Below, in pieces: positions 8,627-16,453 of a DNA stretch of 64,000 nucleotides. Positions within the stretch are counted from its first letter, which is position 1, and every line of letters starts with the position of its first letter. The notes beneath the pieces are model-generated. The model was not told where the DNA came from, searched no databases, and was given only the letters and a program-made list of their open reading frames with translations. This DNA is from Arthrobacter sp. B3I9 (lineage in GTDB: Bacteria > Actinomycetota > Actinomycetes > Actinomycetales > Micrococcaceae). Position numbers and translations under genes: made by a program. The stretch is from positions 1,054,001 to 1,118,000 of the forward strand of contig NZ_JAUSYO010000001.1 of assembly GCF_030816935.1 (NCBI RefSeq), written 5' to 3'.

Positions 8627-8662
8627 AAAAAAGCGCCCCGGCCCAGGCCGGGGCGCTTTTTC
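8627..8662. terminator. Bidirectional Rho-independent terminator
   Basis: The arms AGCGCCCCGGCC and GGCCGGGGCGCT are a perfect 12-bp stem with a 2-nt centre, flanked by A6 on the left and T5 on the right, so it can stop transcription both from the VOC gene and from the minus-strand DUF427 gene. A second GC-rich hairpin (GTGCCCC...GGGGCAC) follows at 8664-8690. Confidence 0.9.
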
Positions 8663-8739
8663 TGTGCCCCTGCCTCGCAGGCGGGGGCACATTGGCACGG
8701 ACACGCCGGGTGATTGCCGGGAAACCCGTGGTGCGGCCG

Positions 8740-9606
8740 TCAAAGTGCCCCCGGACTGCCGCTCCGGCGGGACCATGGCGACACGGGGCGCGGCTGCAGC
8801 ACGCCTCCCACCGTCAAGTCGACCCGCTCGTTGAAGAAACAGATGAGGCCGTGGATCTGGGCGGCATCAATGAACTGCCGGTCGTAGCTCCACGCGATGT
8901 CCCGCCCCTGCCCGGAACGCGGATGGCTCCAGTAGCGGGCCTGGCCCTTGTAGGGGCAGACGGTCCGCTTCGGGCTTTCCTCCAGCAGGTCCCAATGCAC
9001 GTCCGCGGGCGGGATGTAGTACCGCACCGGGAGCATCGTCTCGTAGAGCAGCTGCGCCCGGCTCGTGCTGGCGAGCGTCAGGCCGTCCAGCGCCACACCC
9101 ACCTCCACGGAGGATGCCCGGACGTCTACACGGTGGAACGGATCGCGGGGGTAGCCGATGATCTCCTCGTCGTCTTCAAGCCAGTTGAAGGGGGCGAATT
9201 CCAGCACCACATAGCCGGCCAGGTCCGGGTCCGCCGGCCGGAAGGCCGCCCGGGGTACCCTTGCCCCAGCCGTCACCACGTCGAGTTCCTCGCCGGCGCA
9301 GGTGTGCCTGCCGAACGCCGTTCCCGGGTCGAGCGATGTGGCGGGCGCGCCTTTCCGAAGGGCGAAGGCGTGCTCCTCGACGGCGGGCGCGGGCAAGGCC
9401 GGTGTCTCGAGCTCTGCCCGCAGTTCCGGCTCCGGCACGGCAAAGAGGGGCGTGACCCGCTGCGGCTCCCACACCAGGCAGGCCCGCATCGTGTCGATGA
9501 GTACGTTTCCGTCAAGGCCCGCCCGGATCCTTTTGGCAGTGGGTTCGTAACGCAACTGCGGGAAAATGCCCATGAGGTGACTCGATAACCTGGTGGCCAT
9601 CCTCAT
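8740..9606 (-). CDS. DUF427 domain-containing protein
   Basis: A 288-residue protein, twice the size of a single DUF427 domain, and probably holding two copies: a weaker one around residues 85-165 and a clear one near the C-terminus (ESPKRTVCPYKGQARYWS, the family hallmark CPYKG.A.Y, followed by IAWSYDRQFIDAAQIHGLICFFNERVD with normal spacing). Function is unknown. The start is uncertain: ATG 9606, 9600 and 9573 are all in frame and none has a convincing ribosome site; I give 9606 as the longest that begins with Met. Confidence 0.8.
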   Translation of the reverse strand: MRMATRLSSHLMGIFPQLRYEPTAKRIRAGLDGNVLIDTMRACLVWEPQRVTPLFAVPEPELRAELETPALPAPAVEEHAFALRKGAPATSLDPGTAFGRHTCAGEELDVVTAGARVPRAAFRPADPDLAGYVVLEFAPFNWLEDDEEIIGYPRDPFHRVDVRASSVEVGVALDGLTLASTSRAQLLYETMLPVRYYIPPADVHWDLLEESPKRTVCPYKGQARYWSHPRSGQGRDIAWSYDRQFIDAAQIHGLICFFNERVDLTVGGVLQPRPVSPWSRRSGSPGAL

Positions 9607-9687
9607 AGCGTGGCCCTCAGCGCCCGTTGCCGTCAATCTGGGCCGGCAATCGGCGCCGTCGATCAATCGGGTCCCGGGCGCGGCCCG

Positions 9688-10293
9688 TCACTGCGGGGCG
9701 TGGAGGCCGTGGAACGCCATGGTGATGACGTCGTCGGCCAGCTTCTCCGGCGAGAGCGAGCCGCCGGGCTTGTACCACTCGACGATCGAGTTGATCGTGC
9801 CGAAAAGCAGGCGTGTGACGGTGCGGGGGTCGATGTCCTGGCGCAGGGACCCCACGTCCCGGGCCTCCGAAATCAGGGCGGCGACCTTGTGGTCGAAGGT
9901 CCGCCGCCGTTCCAGCGCGTCCCGTTCGATCTCCGTGTTCCCGCGCAGGCGCAGGAGCAGGGTCACGAACGGCAGCCGTTCCACCAGCACGGAGATGGTC
10001 TGGCGGACCACGAACTCCAGCCGGGCCTCGGCCGAGCCCGAGGTGGCCCCGGGCTGGTCCAGGATCGCTTCGAGCCCGCCCAAAGCGTGGTCGAGGGCCA
10101 GCTTCAGCAGGTCGCCCTTGGACGGCACGTGGTGGTAGATCGCCGACTTGGAGATGCCCAGGTTCTCGGCAAGGATGCCCATCGACGTCGCGTCGTAACC
10201 GTGCCGGTTGAAGACCTCGACGGCGATCGCCAGCACCGACTGCTGGTCATAGCCGGGGCGGCCGCGTTTTGTGGGAGTTGCTGTGCTGGGCAT
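9688..10293 (-). CDS. TetR family transcriptional regulator, probable phenylacetate repressor (PaaR)
   Basis: A 201-residue regulator with an N-terminal TetR helix-turn-helix (VFNRHGYDATSMGILAENLG then ISKSAIYHHVPSKGDLL, residues ~27-65) and a helical ligand-binding half. It is the last gene of a minus-strand unit paaI-paaK-tetR, 24 bp downstream of the paaK stop. Because the same 22-bp palindrome sits at the three phenylacetate promoters, I infer that this protein binds those sites and is released by phenylacetyl-CoA, as described for PaaR-type TetR proteins in other bacteria. It would then also control its own expression through the paaI promoter. Confidence 0.88.
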   Translation of the reverse strand: MPSTATPTKRGRPGYDQQSVLAIAVEVFNRHGYDATSMGILAENLGISKSAIYHHVPSKGDLLKLALDHALGGLEAILDQPGATSGSAEARLEFVVRQTISVLVERLPFVTLLLRLRGNTEIERDALERRRTFDHKVAALISEARDVGSLRQDIDPRTVTRLLFGTINSIVEWYKPGGSLSPEKLADDVITMAFHGLHAPQ

Positions 10294-10317
10294 AGAGGCT
10301 AGTTTCTCACGGCCCGA

Positions 10318-11658
10318 TCAGGGCTTGGGCCGCAGGTCATAGATCCGGCGCAGCTTGCCGTTGGACCGTTCCAGCGAGCCCGGATCCACGACGTCCACCC
10401 GGCAAGTCGAACCCACCTGGATCTTGATCTGCTGCTGCAGCGCCTTGGCCGCGGCCGCGCTGCCCTCCCGCGGAACGGATTCGCGGCGTTCAATCTTCAC
10501 CGTGAGCTCGTCCATGCGCTGGCCCTCAGGGCGGGCGAGTTCTAGCTGGAAGTGCGGGCTCAGCTCGGGGATCCGCAGCGCGATCTCCTCGATCTGCGAG
10601 GGGAACAGGTTGACCCCGCGCAGGATGATCATGTCGTCGCTGCGGCCCGTGATCCGGCCCATGCGGCGGTGAGCGGGGCGGGCCGTACCGGGCAGCAGCC
10701 GCGTGAGGTCCTTGGTGCGGTACCGGATGATCGGCAGCGCTTCCTTGGTAAGCGAGGTGAAGACCAGCTCGCCGTGTTCGCCGTCGCCGAGGACCGAATC
10801 CACCCCGACCGCCGGGTTGAAGGGGTCGATGATCTCGGGCCGGAAGTGATCCTCCCAGATGTGGCTGCCGTCCTGCGTTTCCACGGCTTCACCGGCGACG
10901 CCGGGGCCCATGACCTCGGAGAGGCCGTAGATGTCGCAGGCCTTGATGTTCATCGTCACTTCCAGCTCGTGGCGCATCTCCTCGGTCCACGGCTCGGCGC
11001 CGAGAACCGCGTACTTCAGTGAGGTGGAAGCAGGGTCGATGCCCTGCCTGACCATGGCATCGGCAATCGTGAGCAGGTACGTCGGCGTGGCCAGGATGAC
11101 GTCGGGTTCGAAATCCTGGATGAGCGTGATCTGCCGTTCCGTCTGGCCCCCGGAGATCGGGATGACCGTGCAGCCCAGGGCTTCGGCGCCGGCGTGGGCG
11201 CCCATGCCGCCGGTGAACAGGCCATAGCCGTAGGCGTTATGGACCTTCATGCCGGGACGGACCCCGGCGGCACGGAAGCAGCGTGCCACAAGCTTGGCCC
11301 AGTCGGCGAGGTCCTGCTTGGTGTAGCCGACCACCGTGGCACGGCCCGTCGTGCCCGAGCTGGCGTGGATCCGGACCACCTCGCGCTGCGGCACGGCGAA
11401 CATGCCGAAGGGGTACTCCAGCCGCAGGTCTTCCTTGGTGGTGAACGGGAACTTGCCGAGATCGGCGAGTTCGCGGAGGTCCGACGGGTGGACGCCGATC
11501 TCGTCGAACTTGCGCTTGTACAGGGGGACACGGTCGTAGGCGTACGCCACCGTGTGCTGGAGGCGGCTGAGCTGCAGTGCCTCGAGCTCGTCGCGCGAGA
11601 TGGTTTCCTCGCGGTCCAGAACGGCATCAGCGGCGGTGGCGACGGTTTCTTGGGTCAT
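10318..11658 (-). CDS. paaK: PaaK: phenylacetate-CoA ligase
   Basis: A 446-residue adenylate-forming enzyme of normal PaaK length. It has the phosphate-binding loop SSGTTG at 100-105 (HASSGTTGRATVVGY), YGLSEVMGPGVA for the aryl-acid/AMP pocket and DDMIILRGVNLFPSQIE, the hinge to the C-terminal domain, with the late Lys near LERSNGKLRRI. It activates phenylacetate with ATP and CoA, the entry step of the aerobic hybrid pathway. It starts 9 bp after the paaI stop, so the two are co-transcribed. Confidence 0.96.
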   Translation of the reverse strand: MTQETVATAADAVLDREETISRDELEALQLSRLQHTVAYAYDRVPLYKRKFDEIGVHPSDLRELADLGKFPFTTKEDLRLEYPFGMFAVPQREVVRIHASSGTTGRATVVGYTKQDLADWAKLVARCFRAAGVRPGMKVHNAYGYGLFTGGMGAHAGAEALGCTVIPISGGQTERQITLIQDFEPDVILATPTYLLTIADAMVRQGIDPASTSLKYAVLGAEPWTEEMRHELEVTMNIKACDIYGLSEVMGPGVAGEAVETQDGSHIWEDHFRPEIIDPFNPAVGVDSVLGDGEHGELVFTSLTKEALPIIRYRTKDLTRLLPGTARPAHRRMGRITGRSDDMIILRGVNLFPSQIEEIALRIPELSPHFQLELARPEGQRMDELTVKIERRESVPREGSAAAAKALQQQIKIQVGSTCRVDVVDPGSLERSNGKLRRIYDLRPKP

Positions 11659-11667
11659 CAGTGGTCC

Positions 11668-12204
11668 CTATTTCTGTTTCTTGGAGATGGTACGGCTGCG
11701 GCCGCGGAACTCGGCGATGAGTTCGCCCGGGGCGGTGTCGGCCGGCAGCTGGCCGGGGAGGGTGGCAGCCGGTGCCGCGCCCGCGGGGAGCTCCCTGTCC
11801 GGAGCGGTGTCGGCGGTGTCGGCGGGATCGGCGGCGTAGATCTGGATGTCGTACAGGCCGCTGCGCCCGGTGCTGGCCCGGCGGTTTGCGACGGCGGTCA
11901 GCACCTGTCCGCGGAACGCCGGCCGCAGGAAGTTGATGTCGACGCCGGCGGCAACGGTGATATTGGCGTCCTCGCCCGGCGGTGGTTGGACGGGATTGCA
12001 CGCCAGTGCGAAGGCGGTGTCGCCGAAGGCGAAGATCATTCCGCCGTGGGCCATGCCGAAGCCGTTGAGCATTTCCTGGCGGAGGGTCATGCGGACAGTG
12101 GCGTGCCCGTCGTCGAGCGCGACGACGTCGATCCCCATCCATTCCGAGGCATAGTCGTCCTTCAGGATGGGATGGGATTCCCCGGAAACTGTCAGTCCAG
12201 CCAT
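11668..12204 (-). CDS. paaI: PaaI: hydroxyphenylacetyl-CoA thioesterase with an internal low-complexity insertion
   Basis: A 178-residue hot-dog thioesterase; the family is usually ~140. The catalytic region EMLNGFGMAHGGMIFAFGDTAFA is normal, as are INFLRPAFRGQVL and the last strand GELIAEFRGRSRTI. Between the last two strands lies an Ala/Asp/Pro-rich insertion of about 40 residues (~125-163) without a recognisable motif, placed where a surface hairpin would be. PaaI clears dead-end aryl-CoA esters so that CoA is not trapped. It is first in the unit with paaK and tetR, with GGAGG upstream of the ATG and the operator 23 bp before the start. Confidence 0.92.
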   Translation of the reverse strand: MAGLTVSGESHPILKDDYASEWMGIDVVALDDGHATVRMTLRQEMLNGFGMAHGGMIFAFGDTAFALACNPVQPPPGEDANITVAAGVDINFLRPAFRGQVLTAVANRRASTGRSGLYDIQIYAADPADTADTAPDRELPAGAAPAATLPGQLPADTAPGELIAEFRGRSRTISKKQK

Positions 12205-12226
12205 GCGTCATTGCCTCCAGCTTTAT

Positions 12227-12248
12227 TTACCGAATGTTCATTAGGTAA
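12227..12248. promoter_or_regulatory. Predicted TetR (PaaR-like) operator at the paaI promoter
   Basis: A 22-bp site TTACCGAATG...TTAGGTAA in which about 9 of 11 positions are symmetric. On the minus strand its first six bases are the -10 box TTACCT. It shares ends and spacing with the sites at 5845-5866 and 25496-25517. Confidence 0.72.
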
Positions 12249-12272
12249 TCCCATTCGGGTGCCCGCTGTCAA
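12243..12272 (-). promoter_or_regulatory. paaI-paaK-tetR promoter
   Basis: On the minus strand TTGACA (12272-12267) is followed by an 18-bp spacer and TTACCT (12248-12243), a near-consensus vegetative promoter. The -10 box is part of the operator, so a bound repressor would block polymerase. Confidence 0.7.
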
Positions 12273-12302
12273 GAGGAGACAGGGCGCCGGGCAGCGGCAA
12301 AG

Positions 12303-12308
12303 TAGGGT
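12303..12308 (+). promoter_or_regulatory. Candidate -10 box of pta-ackA
   Basis: TAGGGT lies 39 bp upstream of the pta ATG, with a weak GAAGG ribosome site before the start. No clear -35 is seen. Confidence 0.4.
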
Positions 12309-12347
12309 GGGACGGGAGCAGCACCACCTCACAGCGAAGGGCAGGCC

Positions 12348-14504
12348 ATGGCTAAAGGTATTTACGTCAGCGCGACCACTCCGGGCTCGGGCAAGTCGTT
12401 GGTTGCGCTCGGCCTGGCGGACACCCTGCACCGGCATGCGGACCGTATCGGGTTCTTCAAGCCTGTGGTTAATGGCCCGGATGTTGCCGCGGACCCGATG
12501 GTCGCCTTGATGAAGTCCCGGTTTGACCTCGACGACGACCGCTGCCGGGGCGCACTGACGTTCGCCGAGGTCCGCGGGCTGCTCGCCGAAGGCAAACGCG
12601 AGGAAATCGACTCCCGCTGCGTGGAGATTTTCGCCGAAATGTCCCGGCAATGCGATGTCGTGATTGTTGAGGGGACCGACCTGACCGGCCAGGACGCCGC
12701 CGTCGAGTTCGACCTCAACGCCCGGCTGGCGAACAACCTCGCCGCACCCGTGGTCGCCGTCGTCGGGGCGAAGGGCCTGAGCGTGGCCGAGGCCGCCGAC
12801 GCCGTCGAGGTGGCCCGCAAGGAGCTCCTGGCCGAGCGCTGCTCGCTCCTGGCCATCATGGTCAACCGTGCCGAGCCCGCCTCCATGGACGCGATCGCCG
12901 CCGCAGTGAAGCCGGGCAGTTCCGGCCGGCCCGTCTATGTCCTTCCGGAGCTCGAGGACATCGCCCGTCCCACCACGGGGGAAGTGGCCTCGGCCTTGGG
13001 CCTCGGCCAGGTGGCAGGGCTGCCGGACCTGGAACGCGACGTGCATTCCGTCAAGGTTGCTGCCATGAGCGTCGCCAACTTCCTGCATGTGCTCGACGAC
13101 GGCGCGCTGGTGATCGTGCCGGGCGACCGGGCGGACGTGCTGGTCGCCTGCCTCGCGTCCTCCCTCTCGCCGGAGTTCCCCGTGCCGTCGGCGCTGATCC
13201 TCACCGGCGGGCTTGCCCCCGAGGCCAACATCTACTCCCTGCTGGCCCAGGCACCGTTCCCCGTGTTCACCGCCGCGGACGACACCTATGTCACCGCCAA
13301 ACGGGTCTCAGAGGTGCGAAGCGAAATCTGGTCCGGGCACCGCCGGAAGGTAGCCTCCGCGCTGGGGCTCTGGTCCAGGCGCGTTGACGAGGCCGAACTG
13401 ATCGAACGGCTGCATCTGCCGCGCCCCGAACGGATGACGCCGCTGCGCTTCCTGCACGAGCTGATCGAGCGGGCGCGCTCGCAGCGCCGGCACATCGTCC
13501 TGCCCGAAGGCAAGGACGCCCGGATCCTGCGGGCGGCCGAGATCCTACGCCGCCGCGACGTCTGCGAGCTGACCGTCCTCGGCCGTGAATCCGACGTCCG
13601 CGAGGTCGCGTCCACCCAGGGCATCGACCTCACCGGCATCAACATCATCGATCCGGCCAGCTCGGAGCTCCGCGAGGGGTTCGCGCAGGAGTACGCCAAA
13701 CTGCGGGCGCACAAGGGCGTCGACCTGGCCAAAGCCCAGGAAGTCCTGCTGGACGGCAGCTATTTCGGCACCATGATGGTCCAGCTGGGCGTGGTGGACG
13801 GCATGGTCTCCGGGGCGGCGCACACCACCGCGCACACCATCCGGCCGGCGCTGGAGTTCGTGAAGACCAGCGACGGCGTCAAGATCGTCTCCTCGGTGTT
13901 CCTGATGCTGATGCCGGACCGGGTGCTGGTGTACGGCGACTGCGCCGTGAACCCGGAGCCCGACGCCGAGCAACTGGCAGACATCGCCCTGGCCTCGGCC
14001 GGAACTGCAGCCCAGTTCGGCGTGGAGCCGCGGGTGGCCATGCTCTCCTACTCCACGGGCGGCTCCGGAACCGGTGAGGCCGTGGACAGGGTCCGGCAGG
14101 CCACCGAATTCGTCCGGAGCAAGCGGCCGGACCTCCCGGTGGAAGGACCCATCCAGTACGACGCCGCCGTCGACGCCGCCATCGCCGAATCAAAGATGCC
14201 CGGCTCCTCGGTGGCCGGGCAGGCGACCGTTTTCATCTTCCCGGACCTGAACACCGGCAACAACACCTACAAGGCTGTCCAGCAGTCCTCCGGAGCCGTC
14301 GCCGTCGGGCCCGTGCTGCAGGGGCTGCGCAAACCCGTCAACGACCTGTCCCGCGGCTGCACCGTCGAGGACATTGTCAACACGGTGGCCATCACCGCCA
14401 TCCAGGCCCAATCCCCGGAAAAATCCCCGGAAAACCGGTCCGCCGCCCCCAGCTCCGCCGAAACCCCGGCCGCGCAAAACCAGCCCACGGAAGCCAAGGC
14501 TTAG
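12348..14504 (+). CDS. pta: Pta: phosphate acetyltransferase, long form
   Basis: A 718-residue long-form Pta. The N-terminal ~220 residues are a BioD-like P-loop domain (SATTPGSGKSLVALGLADTL), followed by a DRTGG-type domain (about 225-340) and the C-terminal PTA/PTB catalytic domain (from ~375: IVLPEGKDARILRAAEI, VSGAAHTTAHTIRPALE, MLSYSTGGSGTG). The extra N-terminal domains are known to regulate the enzyme in enteric bacteria. It interconverts acetyl-CoA and acetyl phosphate. ackA starts 8 bp after its stop, so the two form an operon. It may handle acetyl-CoA produced by phenylacetate breakdown next door. Confidence 0.95.
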   Translation: MAKGIYVSATTPGSGKSLVALGLADTLHRHADRIGFFKPVVNGPDVAADPMVALMKSRFDLDDDRCRGALTFAEVRGLLAEGKREEIDSRCVEIFAEMSRQCDVVIVEGTDLTGQDAAVEFDLNARLANNLAAPVVAVVGAKGLSVAEAADAVEVARKELLAERCSLLAIMVNRAEPASMDAIAAAVKPGSSGRPVYVLPELEDIARPTTGEVASALGLGQVAGLPDLERDVHSVKVAAMSVANFLHVLDDGALVIVPGDRADVLVACLASSLSPEFPVPSALILTGGLAPEANIYSLLAQAPFPVFTAADDTYVTAKRVSEVRSEIWSGHRRKVASALGLWSRRVDEAELIERLHLPRPERMTPLRFLHELIERARSQRRHIVLPEGKDARILRAAEILRRRDVCELTVLGRESDVREVASTQGIDLTGINIIDPASSELREGFAQEYAKLRAHKGVDLAKAQEVLLDGSYFGTMMVQLGVVDGMVSGAAHTTAHTIRPALEFVKTSDGVKIVSSVFLMLMPDRVLVYGDCAVNPEPDAEQLADIALASAGTAAQFGVEPRVAMLSYSTGGSGTGEAVDRVRQATEFVRSKRPDLPVEGPIQYDAAVDAAIAESKMPGSSVAGQATVFIFPDLNTGNNTYKAVQQSSGAVAVGPVLQGLRKPVNDLSRGCTVEDIVNTVAITAIQAQSPEKSPENRSAAPSSAETPAAQNQPTEAKA

Positions 14505-14512
14505 GAGGCCCC

Positions 14513-15685
14513 ATGCTCGTGCTCGTCATCAACTCAGGCTCGTCCTCGCTCAAGTACCAGGTCCGCGATGTCGAAGCCGGCAGCGTGCTGGCCGAGGGGC
14601 TGGTCGAAAGAATCGGCATGGGCAACGGCGGCGACGGCGACGGCGAAATCGTGGGCCCCCGGGACCATGCCGAAGCCCTGGAACAGGTGGACGCCGACAT
14701 CCACGCGGCGCTGGGGGAGCGGGAGCTGGACGCCGTCGGCCACCGCGTCGTGCACGGCGGGGAACGCTTCGCCGAGCCTGTGCTGGTCAACAACGAGATC
14801 ACCCGGGCCATCGAACGGCTCAACCCGCTCGCGCCGCTGCACAACCCGGCGAACGTCCTCGGGATCCGCGCCATCACGAAGAAGTGGCCGGACCTGCCCC
14901 AGGTCGCCGTGTTCGACACTGCTTTCCACCGCCGCACCTTGCCCGAGCACGCCTGGCGCTACGCCGTGCCGGACGAGTTGTACACCAACCACGGCATCCG
15001 CCGCTACGGATTCCATGGCACCTCGCAGGAGTATGTGGCGCACCGGGCCGCCGCGCTGCTCGATGTCCCGCTGGACGAGTTCGACGCCGTCATCGCCCAC
15101 CTGGGCAACGGGGCCTCCGTCACCGCAATCCGAGGTGGCGAGTCCATCGACACCTCAATGGGCTTCACTCCGCTGGAGGGCCTCGTCATGGGCACGCGAT
15201 CCGGTGACCTGGACCCGTCTATCCTGGTCTTCCTCGCCCGCGCCGGCTGGTCCCCGGAGGACCTCGATTCCATGCTCAACCGGCAGTCAGGCCTCAAAGC
15301 GCTTGCTGGCAACAACGACATGCGCTCCGTCGTCGAGGCAGCCGAGGCCGGAAATGCGAGGGCGGCCATGGCCCTCGCCGTCGCGTCCTACCGGTTGGCG
15401 AAATACATCGGCGGCTACCATGTGGCGGTCGGCGGTGCGAAGGCCCTCGTGTTCACGGCCGGGATCGGCGAGAACTCGCACCAGTTCCGCGCGCTGGTCG
15501 CGGAGCGGCTCGGGGCCCTCGGCGTGGAGCTCGACGCAGGCCTGAATGGTGAGCGCTCCAAAGAGCCGCGGGTGATTTCCACTCCGGCGTCCGCCCTGCC
15601 GGTGCTCGTGGTGCCCACCGATGAGGAACGCGCGATCGCCGAGGCCACGGCCGCCGTCGTCAGCGCCGCATCGATTGCTCCGTAA
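14513..15685 (+). CDS. ackA: AckA: acetate kinase
   Basis: A 390-residue ASKHA-fold kinase with the N-terminal NSGSSSLKYQ, HRVVHGGE, the catalytic-region DTAFH, FHGTSQEYV, HLGNGAS, TPLEGLVMGTRSGDLDP and FTAGIGENS. It converts acetyl phosphate and ADP to acetate and ATP, partnering pta. The ATG follows TAGGAGG with short spacing. Its last ~25 codons and the hairpin after the stop are part of a 128-bp sequence that recurs downstream of the next gene (16320-16447). Confidence 0.96.
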   Translation: MLVLVINSGSSSLKYQVRDVEAGSVLAEGLVERIGMGNGGDGDGEIVGPRDHAEALEQVDADIHAALGERELDAVGHRVVHGGERFAEPVLVNNEITRAIERLNPLAPLHNPANVLGIRAITKKWPDLPQVAVFDTAFHRRTLPEHAWRYAVPDELYTNHGIRRYGFHGTSQEYVAHRAAALLDVPLDEFDAVIAHLGNGASVTAIRGGESIDTSMGFTPLEGLVMGTRSGDLDPSILVFLARAGWSPEDLDSMLNRQSGLKALAGNNDMRSVVEAAEAGNARAAMALAVASYRLAKYIGGYHVAVGGAKALVFTAGIGENSHQFRALVAERLGALGVELDAGLNGERSKEPRVISTPASALPVLVVPTDEERAIAEATAAVVSAASIAP

Positions 15686-15738
15686 CCGCCCTTATGGGGC
15701 CTCATAACGGCAGCTGCGGAGCAATCGATGGGTAGCGG
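15611..15738. repeat. 128-bp direct repeat, copy 1 (end of ackA plus palindrome)
   Basis: This copy holds the last 24 codons of ackA, its stop, and a nested palindrome: outer arms ATCGATTGCTCCG (15670-15682) and CGGAGCAATCGAT (15717-15729), inner arms TTATG and CATAA. Compared with copy 2 I count about 12 mismatches over 128 bp with no gaps. Confidence 0.9.
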
Positions 15739-15754
15739 GTCCTAGGGTGGGGAA

Positions 15755-16318
15755 ATGACAGAACTCGACTTGCCCATCCGTACGGGGCGGCTGGTGCTGC
15801 GCCGCTTCAAGGGATCGGACCTGGACGCGTACCACGCCTACCACTCGCTGCCCGAGACTGCGCGCTTCCTGCCCGGTGAGGCCAAGAGCTACACGCAGTC
15901 GATGGAGTGCGTGGGCAGGTACGCCAATTTCGTCTTCGAGAAGGAAGGCGACTGGGTCTGCCTGGCCATCGAGGCCGCAGGGGTGCCGGACGTGCTGCTC
16001 GGGGAGGTGGTGCTGAAATGGCTGCCCGGCCGCGGACAGGCCGAGATCGGCTGGAGCCTGGCGCCGGAGGCGCGGGGCAGGGGCATCGGCACGGAGGCCG
16101 CCGGGGCGCTGCTGAAACTCGGCTTCGAGGACCTGGGATTCCACCGGATCGATGCCAAGCTCGATGGCCTGAATACCGCCTCGGCCGCCCTGTGCGAACG
16201 CCTTGGCATGCGGCTGGAATCGCGGCAGGTGGACAAGTGGCACTACAAGAACCAATGGGCCACGGAAGTCGTCTACGCCATCCTCGCGGACGAATGGACG
16301 TCCCGGCAGCCCGGGTAG
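15755..16318 (+). CDS. GNAT family N-acetyltransferase flanked by direct repeats
   Basis: A 187-residue RimJ/RimL-type acetyltransferase. IRTGRLVLRRFKGSDLDAYH is the family start, EIGWSLAPEARGRGIGTEAA holds the acetyl-CoA loop (R-G-x-G-I-G) and FHRIDAKLDGLNTAS with LCERLGM the end of the fold. TAGGGT at 15743-15748 stands 6 nt before the ATG, so a leaderless start is likely. The gene lies exactly between two copies of a 128-bp sequence derived from the end of ackA, so it may have arrived by insertion or by a duplication event. Substrate unknown. Confidence 0.88.
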   Translation: MTELDLPIRTGRLVLRRFKGSDLDAYHAYHSLPETARFLPGEAKSYTQSMECVGRYANFVFEKEGDWVCLAIEAAGVPDVLLGEVVLKWLPGRGQAEIGWSLAPEARGRGIGTEAAGALLKLGFEDLGFHRIDAKLDGLNTASAALCERLGMRLESRQVDKWHYKNQWATEVVYAILADEWTSRQPG

Positions 16319-16319
16319 C

Positions 16320-16447
16320 GTGCCCGCCGATGAGGAACGCGCGACCGCCGAGTCGACTGCCGCCGTCGTCGGTGCCGCATCGGTTGCTCCGTAACTGCCC
16401 TTATGAGGGCTCATAACGGCAGCTACGGAGCAATCGATGGGTAGCGG
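16320..16447. repeat. 128-bp direct repeat, copy 2 (ackA-tail relic plus palindrome)
   Basis: Read in frame it gives VPADEERATAESTAAVVGAASVAP and a stop, plainly the AckA C-terminus (VPTDEERAIAEATAAVVSAASIAP), but with no ackA in front of it. The nested palindrome is also kept. Similarity to the first copy resumes at CCTAGGGTG (16453-16461), which contains the stop codon of the metalloprotease gene. Confidence 0.9.
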
Positions 16448-16453
16448 AGCGGC

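Noticed and set aside
16203..16394. Small gene downstream of the GNAT gene on the plus strand
   Set aside because: Its C-terminus is only the relic of the AckA tail in repeat copy 2, and its N-terminus is a frame-shifted reading of the GNAT gene.
15611..16447. Insertion sequence between the 128-bp repeats
   Set aside because: The enclosed gene is an acetyltransferase, with no transposase or terminal inverted repeats of an IS.
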